Shown: positions 19,580-31,601, counted from the first letter of the stretch. The stretch is DNA of 64,000 nucleotides from Colwellia sp. 75C3 (GCF_002836255.1 NZ_PJAU01000031.1:248001-312000), one strand, 5' to 3'. Notes: generated by a model not told the origin, from the letters alone. Numbers and translations: made by a program.

Positions 19580-19830
19580 AAGGCATCAACTCTTTAGTCG
19601 TTTTAAAAAGGGGAGGATATAAGTAGTGTTTATCACCCAACATACACTAAAAGCCTTATAGCAGAGATAATTATCATAAATACTGGTTATCACTGGCAAT
19701 AATGTTGTTTCAACACAACTTTGTTCTCTCTTCTTCAAGCTTACGCTTTAAAAGTGGCGAATTAACTTGCTATCAAGGGCGTGCAGCTCTAAAATTACGC
19801 CTTTTTTAAGCCAGAAAAATAGCCAATATC

Positions 19831-20901
19831 ATGCGTGTTTCAGACTTTTCCTTCGATTTACCCGAAGCTCTTATTGCTCGTTATCCAAAAGCAGAGCGCA
19901 CTTCTAGTCGTTTAATGGCCTTAAATGGTAATTCTGGCGCAATAACCGACGGTGTTTTTACCGATATCGTTGCGCAATTGAATTCAGGTGATTTACTCGT
20001 TTTCAACAATACCCGCGTAATTCCAGCAAGGATGTTTGGTCAAAAAGCCAGTGGTGGTAAAATTGAGGTATTGGTTGAGCGTATTATCGACCAAAATACT
20101 GCCTTTGCTCATATTCGTGCCAGTAAATCGCCTAAAGTTGGCAATGAGCTATACCTTGGGAATGAAGGTAGTGACGTTAAAGTTAAAGCAACAATGGTTG
20201 CGCGCCACGGTGCACTTTTTGAGTTAAAGTTTCATGGTGACCAATCAGTTTTAGATATTTTAGATGATATAGGGCATATGCCACTACCACCTTATATAGA
20301 TAGACCTGATGAAGACAGCGATAAAGAACGCTATCAAACAGTTTACAATGAAAAGCCTGGCGCAGTTGCCGCGCCAACGGCAGGTTTACACTTTGATGAA
20401 GCTTTATTAGAACAGATAAAAGCCAAAGGCGTTGAGCTGGCATTTGTTACTTTGCATGTTGGCGCAGGGACTTTTCAACCGGTTAAGGTTGACGAGATTG
20501 CCGATCATATTATGCATGCTGAATATGTTGAAGTATCAGATGAAGTTGTTGCGCAAATATCAAAAACCAAAGCAGCAGGCGGTCGAGTCGTCGCCGTTGG
20601 CACAACATCAGTTCGTTCACTCGAAAGTGCAGCTAAAGCCTCACAAGAAAAAGGCGAAGCGTTAAGTGCCTTTTATGGTGATACTGATATCTTCATTACT
20701 CCTGGTTGTGAATTTAGAGTAATCGATGCCTTAGTGACTAATTTTCACTTATCAGAGTCGACCTTATTGATGTTAGTGAGTGCCTTTTCAGGTTATGACC
20801 ATATTATGTCTGCTTATCAACATGCGATAAGCAAAGAATACCGATTTTTTAGTTATGGCGATGCGATGTTTCTAACTAAACAAGAGCTGAGCAATAGCTA
20901 A
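19831..20901 (+). CDS. queA: S-adenosylmethionine:tRNA ribosyltransferase-isomerase
   Basis: QueA transfers and isomerises the ribosyl part of SAM onto preQ1 in tRNA, making epoxyqueuosine. Family motifs are visible from the N-terminus ([19 protein letters not shown]) through [31 protein letters not shown] and [10 protein letters not shown] to FSYGDAMF at the end. Length 356 is typical. It starts the cluster queA-tgt-yajC-secD-secF, with tgt following after 82 bp. Confidence 0.97.
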   Translation: MRVSDFSFDLPEALIARYPKAERTSSRLMALNGNSGAITDGVFTDIVAQLNSGDLLVFNNTRVIPARMFGQKASGGKIEVLVERIIDQNTAFAHIRASKSPKVGNELYLGNEGSDVKVKATMVARHGALFELKFHGDQSVLDILDDIGHMPLPPYIDRPDEDSDKERYQTVYNEKPGAVAAPTAGLHFDEALLEQIKAKGVELAFVTLHVGAGTFQPVKVDEIADHIMHAEYVEVSDEVVAQISKTKAAGGRVVAVGTTSVRSLESAAKASQEKGEALSAFYGDTDIFITPGCEFRVIDALVTNFHLSESTLLMLVSAFSGYDHIMSAYQHAISKEYRFFSYGDAMFLTKQELSNS

Positions 20902-20971
20902 CTAAGTAACGTTACCTAAGTAAAACCTTATTTTAAACCAAACACCGCCAGCCTGTTTTGCTAGTGGGTGA

Positions 20972-22141
<1,170 letters not shown>

Positions 22142-22210
22142 GGTCAATTTACCTTAAAATATTTAGAAGAGTTTTAAAAATCCAGTAGCTTGTCAATTTG
22201 AAGCTATTCG

Positions 22211-22278
22211 GTTTGATTTATAAGAAAAGGCACAGAGTTGACGTTAGTCAATGAGTACCTTTGACACCTAAATCAAAC
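22211..22278 (-). repeat. Hairpin repeat, copy 2 (tgt-yajC spacer)
   Basis: Inverted relative to copy 1. The outer arms GTTTGATTTA (22211) and TAAATCAAAC (22269) pair perfectly; the middle arms AAAAGGCAC and GTACCTTT (22225 and 22255) pair with one G-T; apex TTGAC-GTTA-GTCAA (22238-22251). Confidence 0.85.
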
Positions 22279-22344
22279 TTAATGGCAATAAAGTGATAAG
22301 TTACTAACTAATTAGCTAATCAATAATAAGAAGTAGAGACAAAT

Positions 22345-22680
22345 ATGAGTTTATTTATCAGTACAGCACACGCAGCAGACGCACCAGCAGCAGCCGGCGG
22401 CGGAATGGAAATGATCATAATGCTAGCCGTTTTTGGTTTAGTATTCTTTTTCATGATTTATCGTCCACAAGCGAAACGTGTAAAAGAACATAAAGGTTTA
22501 ATGTCTTCACTAGCTAAAGGCGATGAAGTCTTAACGCAAGGCGGCATTGTTGGCAAAATCGTTAAAGTTTCTGATGAAAAAGACTTTATTGTTGTTAGCA
22601 TTAGCGAAGGTACTGAAGTGACAGTACAGAAAGGCGCGATAAACGCGGTGCTTCCTAAAGGTACAATGAAATCTCTGTAG
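22345..22680 (+). CDS. yajC: Preprotein translocase subunit YajC
   Basis: YajC is the small inner-membrane partner of SecDF. It has one transmembrane helix (about residues 24-42, MIIMLAVFGLVFFFMIY), then the family motif RPQAKRVKEHKGLMSSL and a cytoplasmic beta domain ending in KGAINAVLPKGTMKSL. Length 111 is typical. It is followed by about 290 bp before secD, a gap unusually long for this operon because it holds two hairpin-repeat copies in opposite orientation. Confidence 0.96.
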   Translation: MSLFISTAHAADAPAAAGGGMEMIIMLAVFGLVFFFMIYRPQAKRVKEHKGLMSSLAKGDEVLTQGGIVGKIVKVSDEKDFIVVSISEGTEVTVQKGAINAVLPKGTMKSL

Positions 22681-22699
22681 CACATAACCTCATTGCCAT

Positions 22700-22773
22700 T
22701 TAACACGCTAGCGGCATCGGGAATACTCATTGACATTCGTCAACTCCGTGTTCCCTTTTTGCTAGTGTATTAA
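22700..22773 (+). repeat. Hairpin repeat, copy 3 (yajC-secD spacer)
   Basis: Outer arms TTAACACGCTAGC (22700) and GCTAGTGTATTAA (22761), middle arms GGGAATAC and GTGTTCCC (22719 and 22748) paired with one wobble, apex TTGAC-ATTC-GTCAA (22730-22743). Confidence 0.85.
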
Positions 22774-22853
22774 CTGATTGCGAGCTTAAGTACTATGGTA
22801 AAGATAAACTCTATAAAGAGTATAATTAAAGTTAGTAGATCTCTGATTTGTGG

Positions 22854-22935
22854 TCTATTGAAATAAGTACAAGGCGAAAGCGCGGAGTTGACCCATGTCA
22901 ACGAGCACATTCAACGCCGTAATTATAAAAATAGA
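22854..22935 (-). repeat. Hairpin repeat, copy 4 (yajC-secD spacer)
   Basis: Inverted copy closely matching copy 5 in its middle: GGCGAAAGCGC (22873), TTGAC-CCAT-GTCAA (22888-22901) and GCACATTCAACGCC (22905). Weaker outer arms are TCTATT (22854) and AATAGA (22930). It ends 35 bp before the secD start. Confidence 0.8.
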
Positions 22936-22970
22936 GCGGCAATACAACAGCCCTCTAAAAAGGACATATT

Positions 22971-24818
22971 GTGTTAAACAAATACCCCTTATGGAAAACA
23001 CTCATGGTGGCAATGGTTGTCGCTTTTGGTGCACTCTATGCCACACCAAACCTATACGGTGAATCACCTGCTGTTCAAGTCTCAGGTTTACGCGGCGTTG
23101 AAGCTGATACCGCTACCCTTGATAGAATCAGAGCACAACTAGAAAAAAACAAGCTGACCTTTGACAGTATTGCATTAGAAAATGGTCAAGTCTTAACGCG
23201 TTTTAGTAATACTGAAGATCAACTGAAAGCCCGTGATGTACTAGATGATAATTTAGGTAAGCAGTTTTCTGTTGCCCTAAACTTAACACCTAATACACCT
23301 GAATGGTTAGCAGCCATTGGTGGTACGCCAATGAAGAAAGGCTTAGATTTAAGTGGTGGTGTTAGCTTCTTGATAGAAGTAAACATGAAAGAAGCCATTA
23401 ATAAAGCTAAAACAGGTATGGTAAGTGATTTTCGTGGTGATTTACGCAATGAAAAAATTCGCTACCGCAGTGTTAAAGAAAGTAATGATGCTGTTAATGT
23501 AGTTTTCCGTAAAATTGAAGACTTAGAAGCCGCGCAATCATTATTGAAAAAGCGCTATCGTGATTTACTGCTAACCACAGATGACGATAAGCTGATGCTA
23601 ACAGCAAAAATGACTAAGCAAAAGATTAAAGTAATACGTGAATATGCCTTAGAACAGAATATCACTATTATTCGTAATCGAGTTAACGAGTTAGGCGTTG
23701 CAGAGCCGCTTGTTCAACGCCAAGGTAAAAAACATATTGTTATCGAATTACCAGGTGTTCAAGATACTGCTACAGCGAAAGAAATTCTTAGTGCAACGGC
23801 AACTATTGAATTTCGATTAGTTGATACCGAAGGTGATTTATCAAATGCATTAAATGGTCGCGTGCCTGCAAACTCTATCTTATTAAGAGATAAAGACGGT
23901 AAGCCAAGCTTATTGAAAAAGCGTGTTATGTTAACCGGTGATCATATTACCGATGCTAAATCAGGCTTTGATGAGTACTCACGACCACAAGTTAATATTT
24001 CACTTGATAGTGCTGGTGGCTCTAAAATGTCAAGTGGCACCAAAAGTAATATTGGTAAGCCTATGGCAACAGTATTCATTGAATACAAAACCACTGACAA
24101 AAAAGATGCTGAAGGTAATTTAATCTTTGAAAAACATCAAGAAATCATCTCAATTGCAACGATTCAATCACGTCTAGGTAAGTCTTTCCGTATTACCGGA
24201 GCAGGTAGCCCAGCGGAAGCGCATAACCTTGCCTTATTATTACGTGCAGGTGCTTTAGTGGCACCTATTGCTATTGTCGAAGAGCGAACGGTAGGTCCTA
24301 CTTTAGGTGCTGAAAACGTAAGACTTGGCTTCGAAGCTATTTTGATGGGCTTTGGTTTAGTGTTTATCTTTATGATGATTTATTACCGTGCCTTTGGCGT
24401 AGTTGCTAACCTTGCATTAGGCGCTAACTTAGTACTAATTGTCGGTATTATGTCATTAATACCGGGTGCTACGCTTACTTTACCTGGCATGGCTGGTATC
24501 GTGTTAACGGTTGGTATGGCTGTTGATGCTAACGTACTTATTTTTGAACGTATCCGTGAAGAAATACGTGAAGGTAAAACGATTCAACAAGCAATTCACC
24601 AGGGTTATGATGCAGCATTTTCAACGATCATTGATGCGAATATCACCACGTTAATTGCCGCATTGATTCTGTTTGCCATTGGTACTGGTCCAGTAAAAGG
24701 TTTTGCCATAACATTATCTATCGGTATCATTACTTCAATGTTTACCTCTGTTGTTGGTACGCGTGCTGTAGTTAACGCTATTTGGGGCGGAAAACGCCTT
24801 GATAAACTTCCTATATAA
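22971..24818 (+). CDS. secD: Protein translocase subunit SecD
   Basis: SecD works with SecF to pull exported proteins through SecYEG using the proton gradient. The first membrane helix (residues 8-25), a long periplasmic domain with the P1 head, and five C-terminal helices are all readable, including the SecD signatures [11 protein letters not shown] near residue 120 and [16 protein letters not shown] near 520. The start is GTG, preceded by AAGGAC at good spacing. Length 615 is normal. secF follows after 21 bp. Confidence 0.97.
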   Translation: MLNKYPLWKTLMVAMVVAFGALYATPNLYGESPAVQVSGLRGVEADTATLDRIRAQLEKNKLTFDSIALENGQVLTRFSNTEDQLKARDVLDDNLGKQFSVALNLTPNTPEWLAAIGGTPMKKGLDLSGGVSFLIEVNMKEAINKAKTGMVSDFRGDLRNEKIRYRSVKESNDAVNVVFRKIEDLEAAQSLLKKRYRDLLLTTDDDKLMLTAKMTKQKIKVIREYALEQNITIIRNRVNELGVAEPLVQRQGKKHIVIELPGVQDTATAKEILSATATIEFRLVDTEGDLSNALNGRVPANSILLRDKDGKPSLLKKRVMLTGDHITDAKSGFDEYSRPQVNISLDSAGGSKMSSGTKSNIGKPMATVFIEYKTTDKKDAEGNLIFEKHQEIISIATIQSRLGKSFRITGAGSPAEAHNLALLLRAGALVAPIAIVEERTVGPTLGAENVRLGFEAILMGFGLVFIFMMIYYRAFGVVANLALGANLVLIVGIMSLIPGATLTLPGMAGIVLTVGMAVDANVLIFERIREEIREGKTIQQAIHQGYDAAFSTIIDANITTLIAALILFAIGTGPVKGFAITLSIGIITSMFTSVVGTRAVVNAIWGGKRLDKLPI

Positions 24819-24839
24819 TAAGGACAGGAATTTAAATTT

Positions 24840-25787
24840 ATGCAAATTTTACAATTAAAAGACACTGTCAACTTTATGAGCTATCGCAAGATAGCCATGG
24901 TGTTTAGTGCGTTACTCATGATTGCTTCAGTTATATCGTTAGCAACCAACAAGTTAAACTTTGGTTTAGACTTTACTGGCGGTACCTTAATTGAAGTGGG
25001 TTTTCAAGAAGCGGCTGATTTAGAAAAAATTCGTGGCGTGATGAAAACTAATGGCTTTGATGATGCTAAAGTTCAACTTTATGGTAGTAGTCGTGATGTT
25101 GTTATTCGTTTAGGCTTACGTGAAGACGTTAAAGCTGAAATGCTTGGTAATGAAGTCTTAGCCATATTAGAAAGTGGCTCAGGTCAAAAAGTTGATATGC
25201 GCCGCATTGAGTTTGTTGGTGCAAGCGTTGGTGATGAATTAGCAGAGCAGGGTGGTTTAGCTATGCTAACAGCACTTATCTGTATTTTGATATACGTTGC
25301 TTTTCGATTTGAATGGCGCTTTGCTGTTGGCTCTGTCGTAGCGTTATTCCATGATGTGTTGTTAACACTTGGTTTGTTTTCTGTTTTACAACTAGAGTTC
25401 GATTTAACTGTACTCGCTGCGATTCTAGCGGTTATTGGTTATTCACTCAACGATACTATTGTTGTTTCAGATCGTATTCGTGAGAATTTTAGAAAAATAC
25501 GCAACAGTGAATCAGAAGAAGTCATTAATATCTCTTTGACGCAAACACTAAGCCGAACCTTTATAACTTCAATTACTACCTTATTAGTATTAGCAGCCTT
25601 GTTCTTTCAAGGTGGCGCACTGATACATGGTTTTGCTACCGCATTATTATTTGGTGTATTTGTAGGTACTTACTCTTCAATTTATGTGGCTAGCTTAGTG
25701 GCATTAGGTTTAGGTATTTCAAGAGAAGACTTGATACCTGAAGTGATTGAAAAAGAAGGTGCAGATCAAGAAGCTATGATGCCTTAA
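24840..25787 (+). CDS. secF: Protein translocase subunit SecF
   Basis: SecF is the partner of SecD. The first helix (about 18-36) is followed by NFGLDFTGGTLIEV, a periplasmic segment, and five helices with VIGYSLNDTIVVSDRIREN, the SecF version of the conserved proton-relay helix. Length 315 is typical. It is the last gene of the queA-secF run and is closed by a strong terminator at 25812. Confidence 0.97.
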   Translation: MQILQLKDTVNFMSYRKIAMVFSALLMIASVISLATNKLNFGLDFTGGTLIEVGFQEAADLEKIRGVMKTNGFDDAKVQLYGSSRDVVIRLGLREDVKAEMLGNEVLAILESGSGQKVDMRRIEFVGASVGDELAEQGGLAMLTALICILIYVAFRFEWRFAVGSVVALFHDVLLTLGLFSVLQLEFDLTVLAAILAVIGYSLNDTIVVSDRIRENFRKIRNSESEEVINISLTQTLSRTFITSITTLLVLAALFFQGGALIHGFATALLFGVFVGTYSSIYVASLVALGLGISREDLIPEVIEKEGADQEAMMP

Positions 25788-25811
25788 GTTTCATCAGTTA
25801 AAGATCTAGCT

Positions 25812-25846
25812 AAAAAGCCGAGTAACGAAAGTTACTCGGCTTTTTT
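25812..25846 (+). terminator. Intrinsic terminator after secF
   Basis: A 15-bp perfect stem (AAGCCGAGTAAC/GTTACTCGGCTT) with a GAAA tetraloop and a T6 tail. Confidence 0.93.
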
Positions 25847-26268
25847 ATTTAATGCGTTTTATTTTATCGATAAAAAGGCACTACACTTAACGCGACAAGT
25901 GTAAATCATACAGAATAATAGACTTGGAATGATCCTTGCTGTATGCTGCACGCCCTTTCATGCTGCCAACATTCTTAATAACGCTGTCAGTATTTGATTA
26001 GGGGCTGTTTAACTTTGCTGCTACATTTTGCAGCCGTTTATTTGCTTTTTATTCAAGGCTGAGCAGAAATTTCGTCGTGACTCTTTTATACGATTACGAA
26101 GTAGAAGTGCCTAATTAGAGTGTTAAAGCACTTATTGCTATTCGCGGTGAAGAGTTTACATCGTATAACTAGACTACATTCCTAGCGCCTTAATCAACAG
26201 CATTTAATTCGAACAAGATTTTGAACATTAAAGGTCAACAGACCCTAATACTTTTTAAAGAGATACTT
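25847..26268. other. Long gene-free region before rhlE
   Basis: About 420 bp without a gene. Several short self-complementary stretches occur, such as GCTGCTACATTTTGCAGC near 26021, TTTCGTCGT against ACGATTACGAA near 26070, and AAGTGC against GCACTT near 26110. They could form a structured 5' leader of the RNA helicase gene or be a decayed repeat. No promoter stands out. Confidence 0.35.
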
Positions 26269-27669
26269 ATGAGCGATACCCCAACCAATTTTACTGATTT
26301 AGGTTTATCTGAAGCATTACTAAAAGCAGTGCGTGACAAGGGATACGACACGCCTTCACCTATCCAAGCACAAGCGATCCCAGCGGTTCTTTCTGGACGT
26401 GATGTCATGGCTGCAGCACAAACGGGTACTGGTAAAACGGCAGGATTTACTTTGCCATTATTACAGCGCCTTTCTAGCAGTAATGGTAACAAGGTTTCAT
26501 CTAACAACGTAAGAGCGCTAATATTGACGCCTACTCGTGAGTTAGCTGCGCAAATAAGTGTAAATATTGAAGAATATGGTAAGTACTTAAACTTACACTC
26601 AACCGTTGTATTTGGTGGTGTTAAAATTAATCCACAAATGGCGCGTCTTCGCCAAGGTGTTGATGTACTAGTAGCAACGCCAGGACGTCTATTAGATTTA
26701 TACAATCAAAGAGCTGTTAAGTTTAGCCAACTAGAAGTATTCATTCTTGATGAAGCTGACCGTATGTTAGATATGGGCTTTATTCGTGATATTAAAAAAT
26801 TGATGACAGCTTTGCCAAAAGAGCGTCAAAATTTACTTTTCTCGGCAACATTTTCACCTGATATTCGCGCCTTAGCTAAAGGCATGGTAAATAATCCATT
26901 AGAAATTTCAGTTGATGCAGAAAATAGCACCGCAGAAAAAGTGACTCAATGGTTAACTGCGGTTGATAAAAAACGTAAACCTGCTGTATTAACGCATTTA
27001 ATAAAAGAAAATGACTGGCAACAAGTATTGGTTTTCACAAAAACCAAACATGGTGCAAACAAGCTTACTAAGCACCTTGAAGCTGAAGGCCTAACTGCGG
27101 CGGCTATTCATGGTAATAAAAGCCAAGGCGCACGTACAAAAGCCCTTGCTGCCTTTAAAGATGGCTCAGTGAAGATATTAGTAGCAACTGATATTGCTGC
27201 CCGTGGTATTGATATTGATTTATTACCACAAGTGGTTAACTTTGATTTACCGAATGTTCCTGAGGATTATGTTCACCGTATTGGTAGAACAGCCCGTGCA
27301 GGTAATACCGGACAAGCATTGTCTTTAGTGTGTGCCGATGAGTTAGATTTATTGTGGGGCATTGAGCATGTTATTCAGCAGCACATCGAACGAAAAGTTA
27401 TTGAGACGTTTATACCTGCAAATGAGTTAGGCGAATCCCGTGCTATCAAACCGTTAAGACAAGGTAAGCCACCAAAGTCAGGTAAGTCTCAATCGGCAGG
27501 TAAGGGCAGAGTTGAGCACAAAGATGGTCAACGTTCAGGTCGTAATGCTAATGGTAACAATACCAGTGGAAATAAAGCAAAGCCGGGCAATGATTCTTCT
27601 AGACGTAAAAAACCTGAATACGATGGTACTAGTCCTAAACCTCGTAGAGCAATACGCCCTACAAAATAA
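26269..27669 (+). CDS. rhlE: DEAD-box ATP-dependent RNA helicase, RhlE type
   Basis: A DEAD-box helicase that unwinds RNA duplexes in ribosome assembly, mRNA decay and cold adaptation. Motifs are in order: F/Q motif with [17 protein letters not shown] (I), PTRELAAQ (Ia), ATPGRLLD (Ib), [11 protein letters not shown] (II), SATF (III), [10 protein letters not shown] (V) and [10 protein letters not shown] (VI). The basic, Gly/Asn/Ser-rich tail after about residue 385 is typical of RhlE. I chose the ATG at 26269, preceded by AAAGAGA, over a TTG at 26221, because [14 protein letters not shown] is the family N-terminus. This gives 466 residues. Confidence 0.9.
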   Translation: MSDTPTNFTDLGLSEALLKAVRDKGYDTPSPIQAQAIPAVLSGRDVMAAAQTGTGKTAGFTLPLLQRLSSSNGNKVSSNNVRALILTPTRELAAQISVNIEEYGKYLNLHSTVVFGGVKINPQMARLRQGVDVLVATPGRLLDLYNQRAVKFSQLEVFILDEADRMLDMGFIRDIKKLMTALPKERQNLLFSATFSPDIRALAKGMVNNPLEISVDAENSTAEKVTQWLTAVDKKRKPAVLTHLIKENDWQQVLVFTKTKHGANKLTKHLEAEGLTAAAIHGNKSQGARTKALAAFKDGSVKILVATDIAARGIDIDLLPQVVNFDLPNVPEDYVHRIGRTARAGNTGQALSLVCADELDLLWGIEHVIQQHIERKVIETFIPANELGESRAIKPLRQGKPPKSGKSQSAGKGRVEHKDGQRSGRNANGNNTSGNKAKPGNDSSRRKKPEYDGTSPKPRRAIRPTK

Positions 27670-27716
27670 CCAGCACAGTTAATTCAGTACTTAATTCATT
27701 CTCAGAATTATGTAAC

Positions 27717-27766
27717 TAAAAAGCCTTATGACGAATAGCTAATATTCTTCATAAGGCTTTTTTTAT
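27717..27766 (+). terminator. Intrinsic terminator after rhlE
   Basis: Arms AAAGCCTTATGACGAATA and ATATTCTTCATAAGGCTTT form a long stem with one mismatch and a T7 tail. It lies between convergent rhlE and cobA and could serve both. Confidence 0.85.
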
Positions 27767-27806
27767 ACTAAATTTTGACAACCAACACCTTGGATTAATT
27801 AAAATA

Positions 27807-28610
27807 TTAAGGTGTTAAGTAACCTAAGTTAGTCAGTTGTTCACTAGGAAATATGCCCACCACATCACCAATAACAATTAAACTTGGTGGTGTTATCTTA
27901 TGTAAAGCGACTAACTTGGTTAAATTAGCTAACGTTCCCTTTATCACTTGTTGGTCTTTGTGAGTACCTTTTCGAATCAACGCCGCCGGTGTATTGATAT
28001 CACGGCCCGCTTCTATGAGCTGAGCGGTGATTATTGGCAAACTTTTTATGCCCATGTAAAAAACAATGGTCTGTTCTTTATCATTTAATGCCTGCCACGG
28101 AAGGTCTAATGCACCATCATCTTGCACATGACCGGTTATAAATGTGCAGCTTCTTGCTACTTTTCGGTGGGTCAATGGAATGCCAGCATAACTAGTACAT
28201 GCCGATGCCGCTGTCATGCCAGGAACGATGTGGCAAGCGACGCCATGACTCAATAAAAATTGAGCTTCTTCAGATCCGCGTCCAAAAACAAAAGGATCAC
28301 CGCCTTTTAAGCGAACAACTTTTTTACCCAATAAAGCATTATCAACCAATAACTGATTAATGCCATCTTGCGGAACTCTATGATCTGCTTGTTTTTTTCC
28401 TACATATATCTGTTGGCAAGTACTCGGTAGTAGCGACATGATTTCTGCACTAACTAACCTATCATAAATGACAACTTCAGCTTGCTTAATAAACCGATAG
28501 GCCTGCAATGTGAGTAAGTCTGGATCTCCAGGTCCTGAGCCAACGAGGGCAACCTCTCCAGCAATAAAGGCTTGTTTTGTTGTGTTCGTATAAGTATTAG
28601 TATTTTCCAT
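27807..28610 (-). CDS. cobA: Uroporphyrinogen-III C-methyltransferase (SUMT)
   Basis: SUMT adds two SAM methyl groups to uroporphyrinogen III, making precorrin-2 for siroheme (or corrinoids). The SAM-binding loop VGSGPGDPDLLTL opens the protein after an 18-residue leader, and RLKGGDPFVFGRG, PGMTAASAC and PLTHR follow in family order. Length 267 is that of the stand-alone enzyme rather than the CysG fusion. B12 import genes occur in this window but no other corrin-ring synthesis genes, so siroheme is the likelier product; that is inference. Confidence 0.93.
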   Translation of the reverse strand: MENTNTYTNTTKQAFIAGEVALVGSGPGDPDLLTLQAYRFIKQAEVVIYDRLVSAEIMSLLPSTCQQIYVGKKQADHRVPQDGINQLLVDNALLGKKVVRLKGGDPFVFGRGSEEAQFLLSHGVACHIVPGMTAASACTSYAGIPLTHRKVARSCTFITGHVQDDGALDLPWQALNDKEQTIVFYMGIKSLPIITAQLIEAGRDINTPAALIRKGTHKDQQVIKGTLANLTKLVALHKITPPSLIVIGDVVGIFPSEQLTNLGYLTP

Positions 28611-28661
28611 GGGCTCTCTTAATCGATTCTTCTATTGACTACTTAGCTAACCTAAAGCAAA

Positions 28662-28708
28662 AAAGGCGCCACGTTCTCTTTATTTAAAAAGATAACGTGG
28701 CGCCTTTA
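28662..28708 (-). terminator. Intrinsic terminator after suhB
   Basis: Arms AAAGGCGCCACGTT and AACGTGGCGCCTTT with an inner stem; on the minus strand it ends in a T6 run. It lies 84 bp past the suhB stop. Confidence 0.88.
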
Positions 28709-28791
28709 AGTATAGCGTTTAATGTATACCCGTTCTCATTCAAAGTGCTCTAAGATATGCATCTTGATTGTTACGGAGTATAAATGCAAAA

Positions 28792-29595
28792 TTACTTGCT
28801 AAGAGCATCACCTAAATGTGGGCGAATTTCTTTTAAAACATCTTTTAATATACGTGTGTTTGCTGCAACAATATTGCCTGAATTTGAATGATTATGACCG
28901 CCAGTAAAGTCAGTAACTAAACCACCTGCTTCAATCACTAATAATTCACCTGCAGCAGTATTAAATGGTTTAGTACCAATTTCAAAGAAACCATCAACAC
29001 GGCCCGCTGCTACATAAGCAAGGTCAAGTGCAGTTGAACCGGCACGACGTATATCAGATGATTTTTGGAATAATGCTGAGAACATTGCCATGTAAGCAAG
29101 GCTATGTTGTTTGTGCTTAATAGGGAATCCAGTCGCTAAGATAGTGCCTGAAATCTCTTTGTTTTTATTAACACGGATTCTGAAACCGTTTAATTGTGCA
29201 CCTTTACCACGACTCGCTGAGAATAATTCTCCACGAATTGGATCAAATACAACAGCTTGGTCTAATTTGCCTTTAACTTTTAAAGCAATTGAAACCGCAA
29301 AGTGTGGAATACCTTTGATGAAGTTGGTTGTGCCATCTAACGGATCGATAATCCATTGATAATCGTCATCACTGCCTTTTAAAACACCAGACTCTTCACC
29401 AATAATGGTGTGATCTGGGTATGATTTACGAATAGTCTCAATAATGGCTTCTTCAGAGCTAATATCAACACTGGTGACGAAATCGTTAGTGCCTTTTGAT
29501 TCAATTTCAACTTTATCAAGTTGCTCCATAGAGCGAACGATAACTTTACCTGCTGTACGCGCTGCGCGCACGGCAATATTTAGCATGGGATGCAT
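28792..29595 (-). CDS. suhB: Inositol-1-monophosphatase SuhB
   Basis: SuhB hydrolyses inositol monophosphate in vitro; in enterobacteria it also joins the Nus factor complex that supports rRNA antitermination. Mg-binding motifs are present: GEESG near residue 66, WIIDPLDGTTNF (81-92) and, near the C-terminus, FNTAAGELLVIEAGG in place of the usual WDxAAG. Length 267 equals the E. coli protein. A minus-strand TATAAT (29678-29683) followed by a GCGCGC discriminator suggests growth-rate control. It is divergent from trmJ. Confidence 0.95.
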   Translation of the reverse strand: MHPMLNIAVRAARTAGKVIVRSMEQLDKVEIESKGTNDFVTSVDISSEEAIIETIRKSYPDHTIIGEESGVLKGSDDDYQWIIDPLDGTTNFIKGIPHFAVSIALKVKGKLDQAVVFDPIRGELFSASRGKGAQLNGFRIRVNKNKEISGTILATGFPIKHKQHSLAYMAMFSALFQKSSDIRRAGSTALDLAYVAAGRVDGFFEIGTKPFNTAAGELLVIEAGGLVTDFTGGHNHSNSGNIVAANTRILKDVLKEIRPHLGDALSK

Positions 29596-29952
29596 AATAG
29601 AGTACCTATTTGTAAATAATTTTTAAAAGAACGATTCATTTCCAAGCAAACATTGTCTTGGAAAATTGAGCGCGCAAATTATAGCAAATATAAACGCACT
29701 TAGCGACAGAATTATTAAAGTAACGTTTAATAATTGAACTATTTGTTTAATTACGTTTCTTTAGAGTGAAAAAAACTATTAAATATCAAATTGCCATAGA
29801 TAAATAGCGCTAATATGCGTGCTTTTTGTTAGCTACAGCAGTACTCTTCTATGTTAGAATATTGGCCATCTAGATGGGCTGTTAATAACGAGCGGGCAAT
29901 AAATTGTTCTCGCTGTTAATAAGCACGAATAAGCAAACAAGAAGAGTAAACA

Positions 29953-30759
29953 ATGTCAGATTCTCAGCAAAGTACTACAGGTTCACTATTAGACCGCGTT
30001 AAAATTGTTTTAGTTAATACTTCCGACTGTCGAAATATCGGTAGTGCAGCACGCGCAATGAAAACAATGGGATTAAGTCAGCTTATATTAGTCGACCCTA
30101 TTGAAATGCCTAATGGTCAAGCTCAAGCGATGGCTGCAGGTGCAACCGACGTTTTAGCTAATGCTAAAGTGGTTAGTACTCTCGCCGAAGCAATTGAAGA
30201 TTGTGGTTTAGTTGTTGGTACAAGTGCCCGTTCACGTACATTACCTTGGCCTATGTTAGAGCCTAGAGGTTGTGGTGAAAAAATGATTGCTGAAGCACAA
30301 GAGTATCCTGTCGCATTAGTCTTTGGCCGCGAAAATAGCGGCTTAACGAATGAAGAATTACAACTTTGTCATTTTCATGTGCAGATACCGGCAAATCCAG
30401 ATTACAGTTCGTTAAATTTAGCGATGGCTGTACAAACATTAAGTTATGAAGTCCGTACTAGTTATTTATTAGCGCATGATCAAAATTATCAAGAGCGTAG
30501 TACAGGGAATGGTAATTCAATTGCCAAACCTAAAAATGAAGATGATGAACTCTATCCTGTTATAGAAGAATCGGAACGTTTTTATGAGCACTTTGAAAAA
30601 TCACTTAAAGCGACCGGTTTTATTGTCGAAAACCACCCTGGTTTAGTGATGACTAAACTAAGACGTTTATTTAATCGTGCCAGACCTGATGTTAAAGAAA
30701 TTAAGATGATGCGTGGGATTTTTGCCTCGATGGAAAGGTCTAGTAAAGAGAAGTCGTAA
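29953..30759 (+). CDS. trmJ: tRNA (cytidine/uridine-2'-O-)-methyltransferase TrmJ
   Basis: TrmJ methylates the 2'-OH of nucleotide 32 in tRNA. It is a SPOUT enzyme: N-terminal [22 protein letters not shown], then [23 protein letters not shown] and the knot segment [18 protein letters not shown] helical C-terminal extension ends at 268 residues, longer than the E. coli protein (246). trmJ upstream of cysE and the isc operon is a common gammaproteobacterial order. Confidence 0.94.
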   Translation: MSDSQQSTTGSLLDRVKIVLVNTSDCRNIGSAARAMKTMGLSQLILVDPIEMPNGQAQAMAAGATDVLANAKVVSTLAEAIEDCGLVVGTSARSRTLPWPMLEPRGCGEKMIAEAQEYPVALVFGRENSGLTNEELQLCHFHVQIPANPDYSSLNLAMAVQTLSYEVRTSYLLAHDQNYQERSTGNGNSIAKPKNEDDELYPVIEESERFYEHFEKSLKATGFIVENHPGLVMTKLRRLFNRARPDVKEIKMMRGIFASMERSSKEKS

Positions 30760-30791
30760 CAGCCACTTAAAAGAAAGAGAAGGAATAGTTT

Positions 30792-31601
30792 ATGTTTAGC
30801 CGTATCAAAGAAGATATCAATAGTGTCTTTGATAGAGATCCAGCCGCTCGTACCAGTTTTGAAGTTATTCTCAATTACCCGGGCTTACATGCAATTTGGA
30901 TTCACCGATTAAGTCATAGATTATGGTGCGCTAATTGGAAACTTTTAGCGCGGGTAATATCAACCTTCTCTCGCTGGTTAACGGGCATTGAGATCCATCC
31001 CGGTGCAAAATTAGGCCGTCGCGTTTTTATTGACCATGGTATGGGCATTGTCATCGGTGAAACTGCTGAAGTAGGCAATGACGTAACGCTTTATCACGGT
31101 GTAACCTTAGGTGGAACAAGTTGGAAAGCGGGTAAACGTCATCCGACTCTAGAAGATAATGTTGTTATCGGTGCTGGCGCACAAGTGCTTGGACCAATAA
31201 CGATAGGTAAGGGCGGTAAAGTTGGCTCTAACTCTGTTGTTGTTAAAGATTTACCTGCAAATGCTACCGCAGTAGGTATTCCAGGACGCATTGTTCCGGA
31301 TAAGCACAGTAAAGATGAAGGTCAACAGCGAGAAGAAGCGGCTAAAAAATATGGCTTTGATGCTTATGCCGTTTCTCACGACAACCCGGATCCTGTCGCT
31401 AAGGCGATTGGTCGCTTACTCGATCATGTGCATCTAATGGATGATCGGGTCAGTGCGCTCTGCAAAGAAATAAATACTTTAGGTGGTAATATCTGTGATA
31501 AAAACCTACCTGAGTTAAGAGTGGGTGAGTTTGTCGAAGATGAAAAGGCCGCTGCGGAACGACGTGAAAATAAAGTGGCCAGCTTTGATCCTGAAATTTA
31601 A
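30792..31601 (+). CDS. cysE: Serine O-acetyltransferase
   Basis: CysE makes O-acetylserine from serine and acetyl-CoA, the committed step to cysteine, and so feeds the sulfur donor of the downstream isc operon. Left-handed beta-helix hexapeptide repeats run from [13 protein letters not shown] to [20 protein letters not shown], with the catalytic [13 protein letters not shown] and YHGVTLGGT segments. The N-terminal helical domain is shorter than in E. coli CysE, and the C-terminus is extended to 269 residues, a form often found next to trmJ and iscR. It lies 32 bp after trmJ and is probably cotranscribed. Confidence 0.95.
   Translation: MFSRIKEDINSVFDRDPAARTSFEVILNYPGLHAIWIHRLSHRLWCANWKLLARVISTFSRWLTGIEIHPGAKLGRRVFIDHGMGIVIGETAEVGNDVTLYHGVTLGGTSWKAGKRHPTLEDNVVIGAGAQVLGPITIGKGGKVGSNSVVVKDLPANATAVGIPGRIVPDKHSKDEGQQREEAAKKYGFDAYAVSHDNPDPVAKAIGRLLDHVHLMDDRVSALCKEINTLGGNICDKNLPELRVGEFVEDEKAAAERRENKVASFDPEI

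Noticed and set aside
26221-26268. TTG-initiated extension of rhlE
   Set aside because: The 16 extra residues do not resemble RhlE, and the ATG at 26269 has a ribosome site.
26235-26705. A 156-codon open frame on the minus strand inside rhlE
   Set aside because: It lies entirely opposite the DEAD-box motifs of a well-conserved gene, with no ribosome site and no family resemblance; an antisense shadow.
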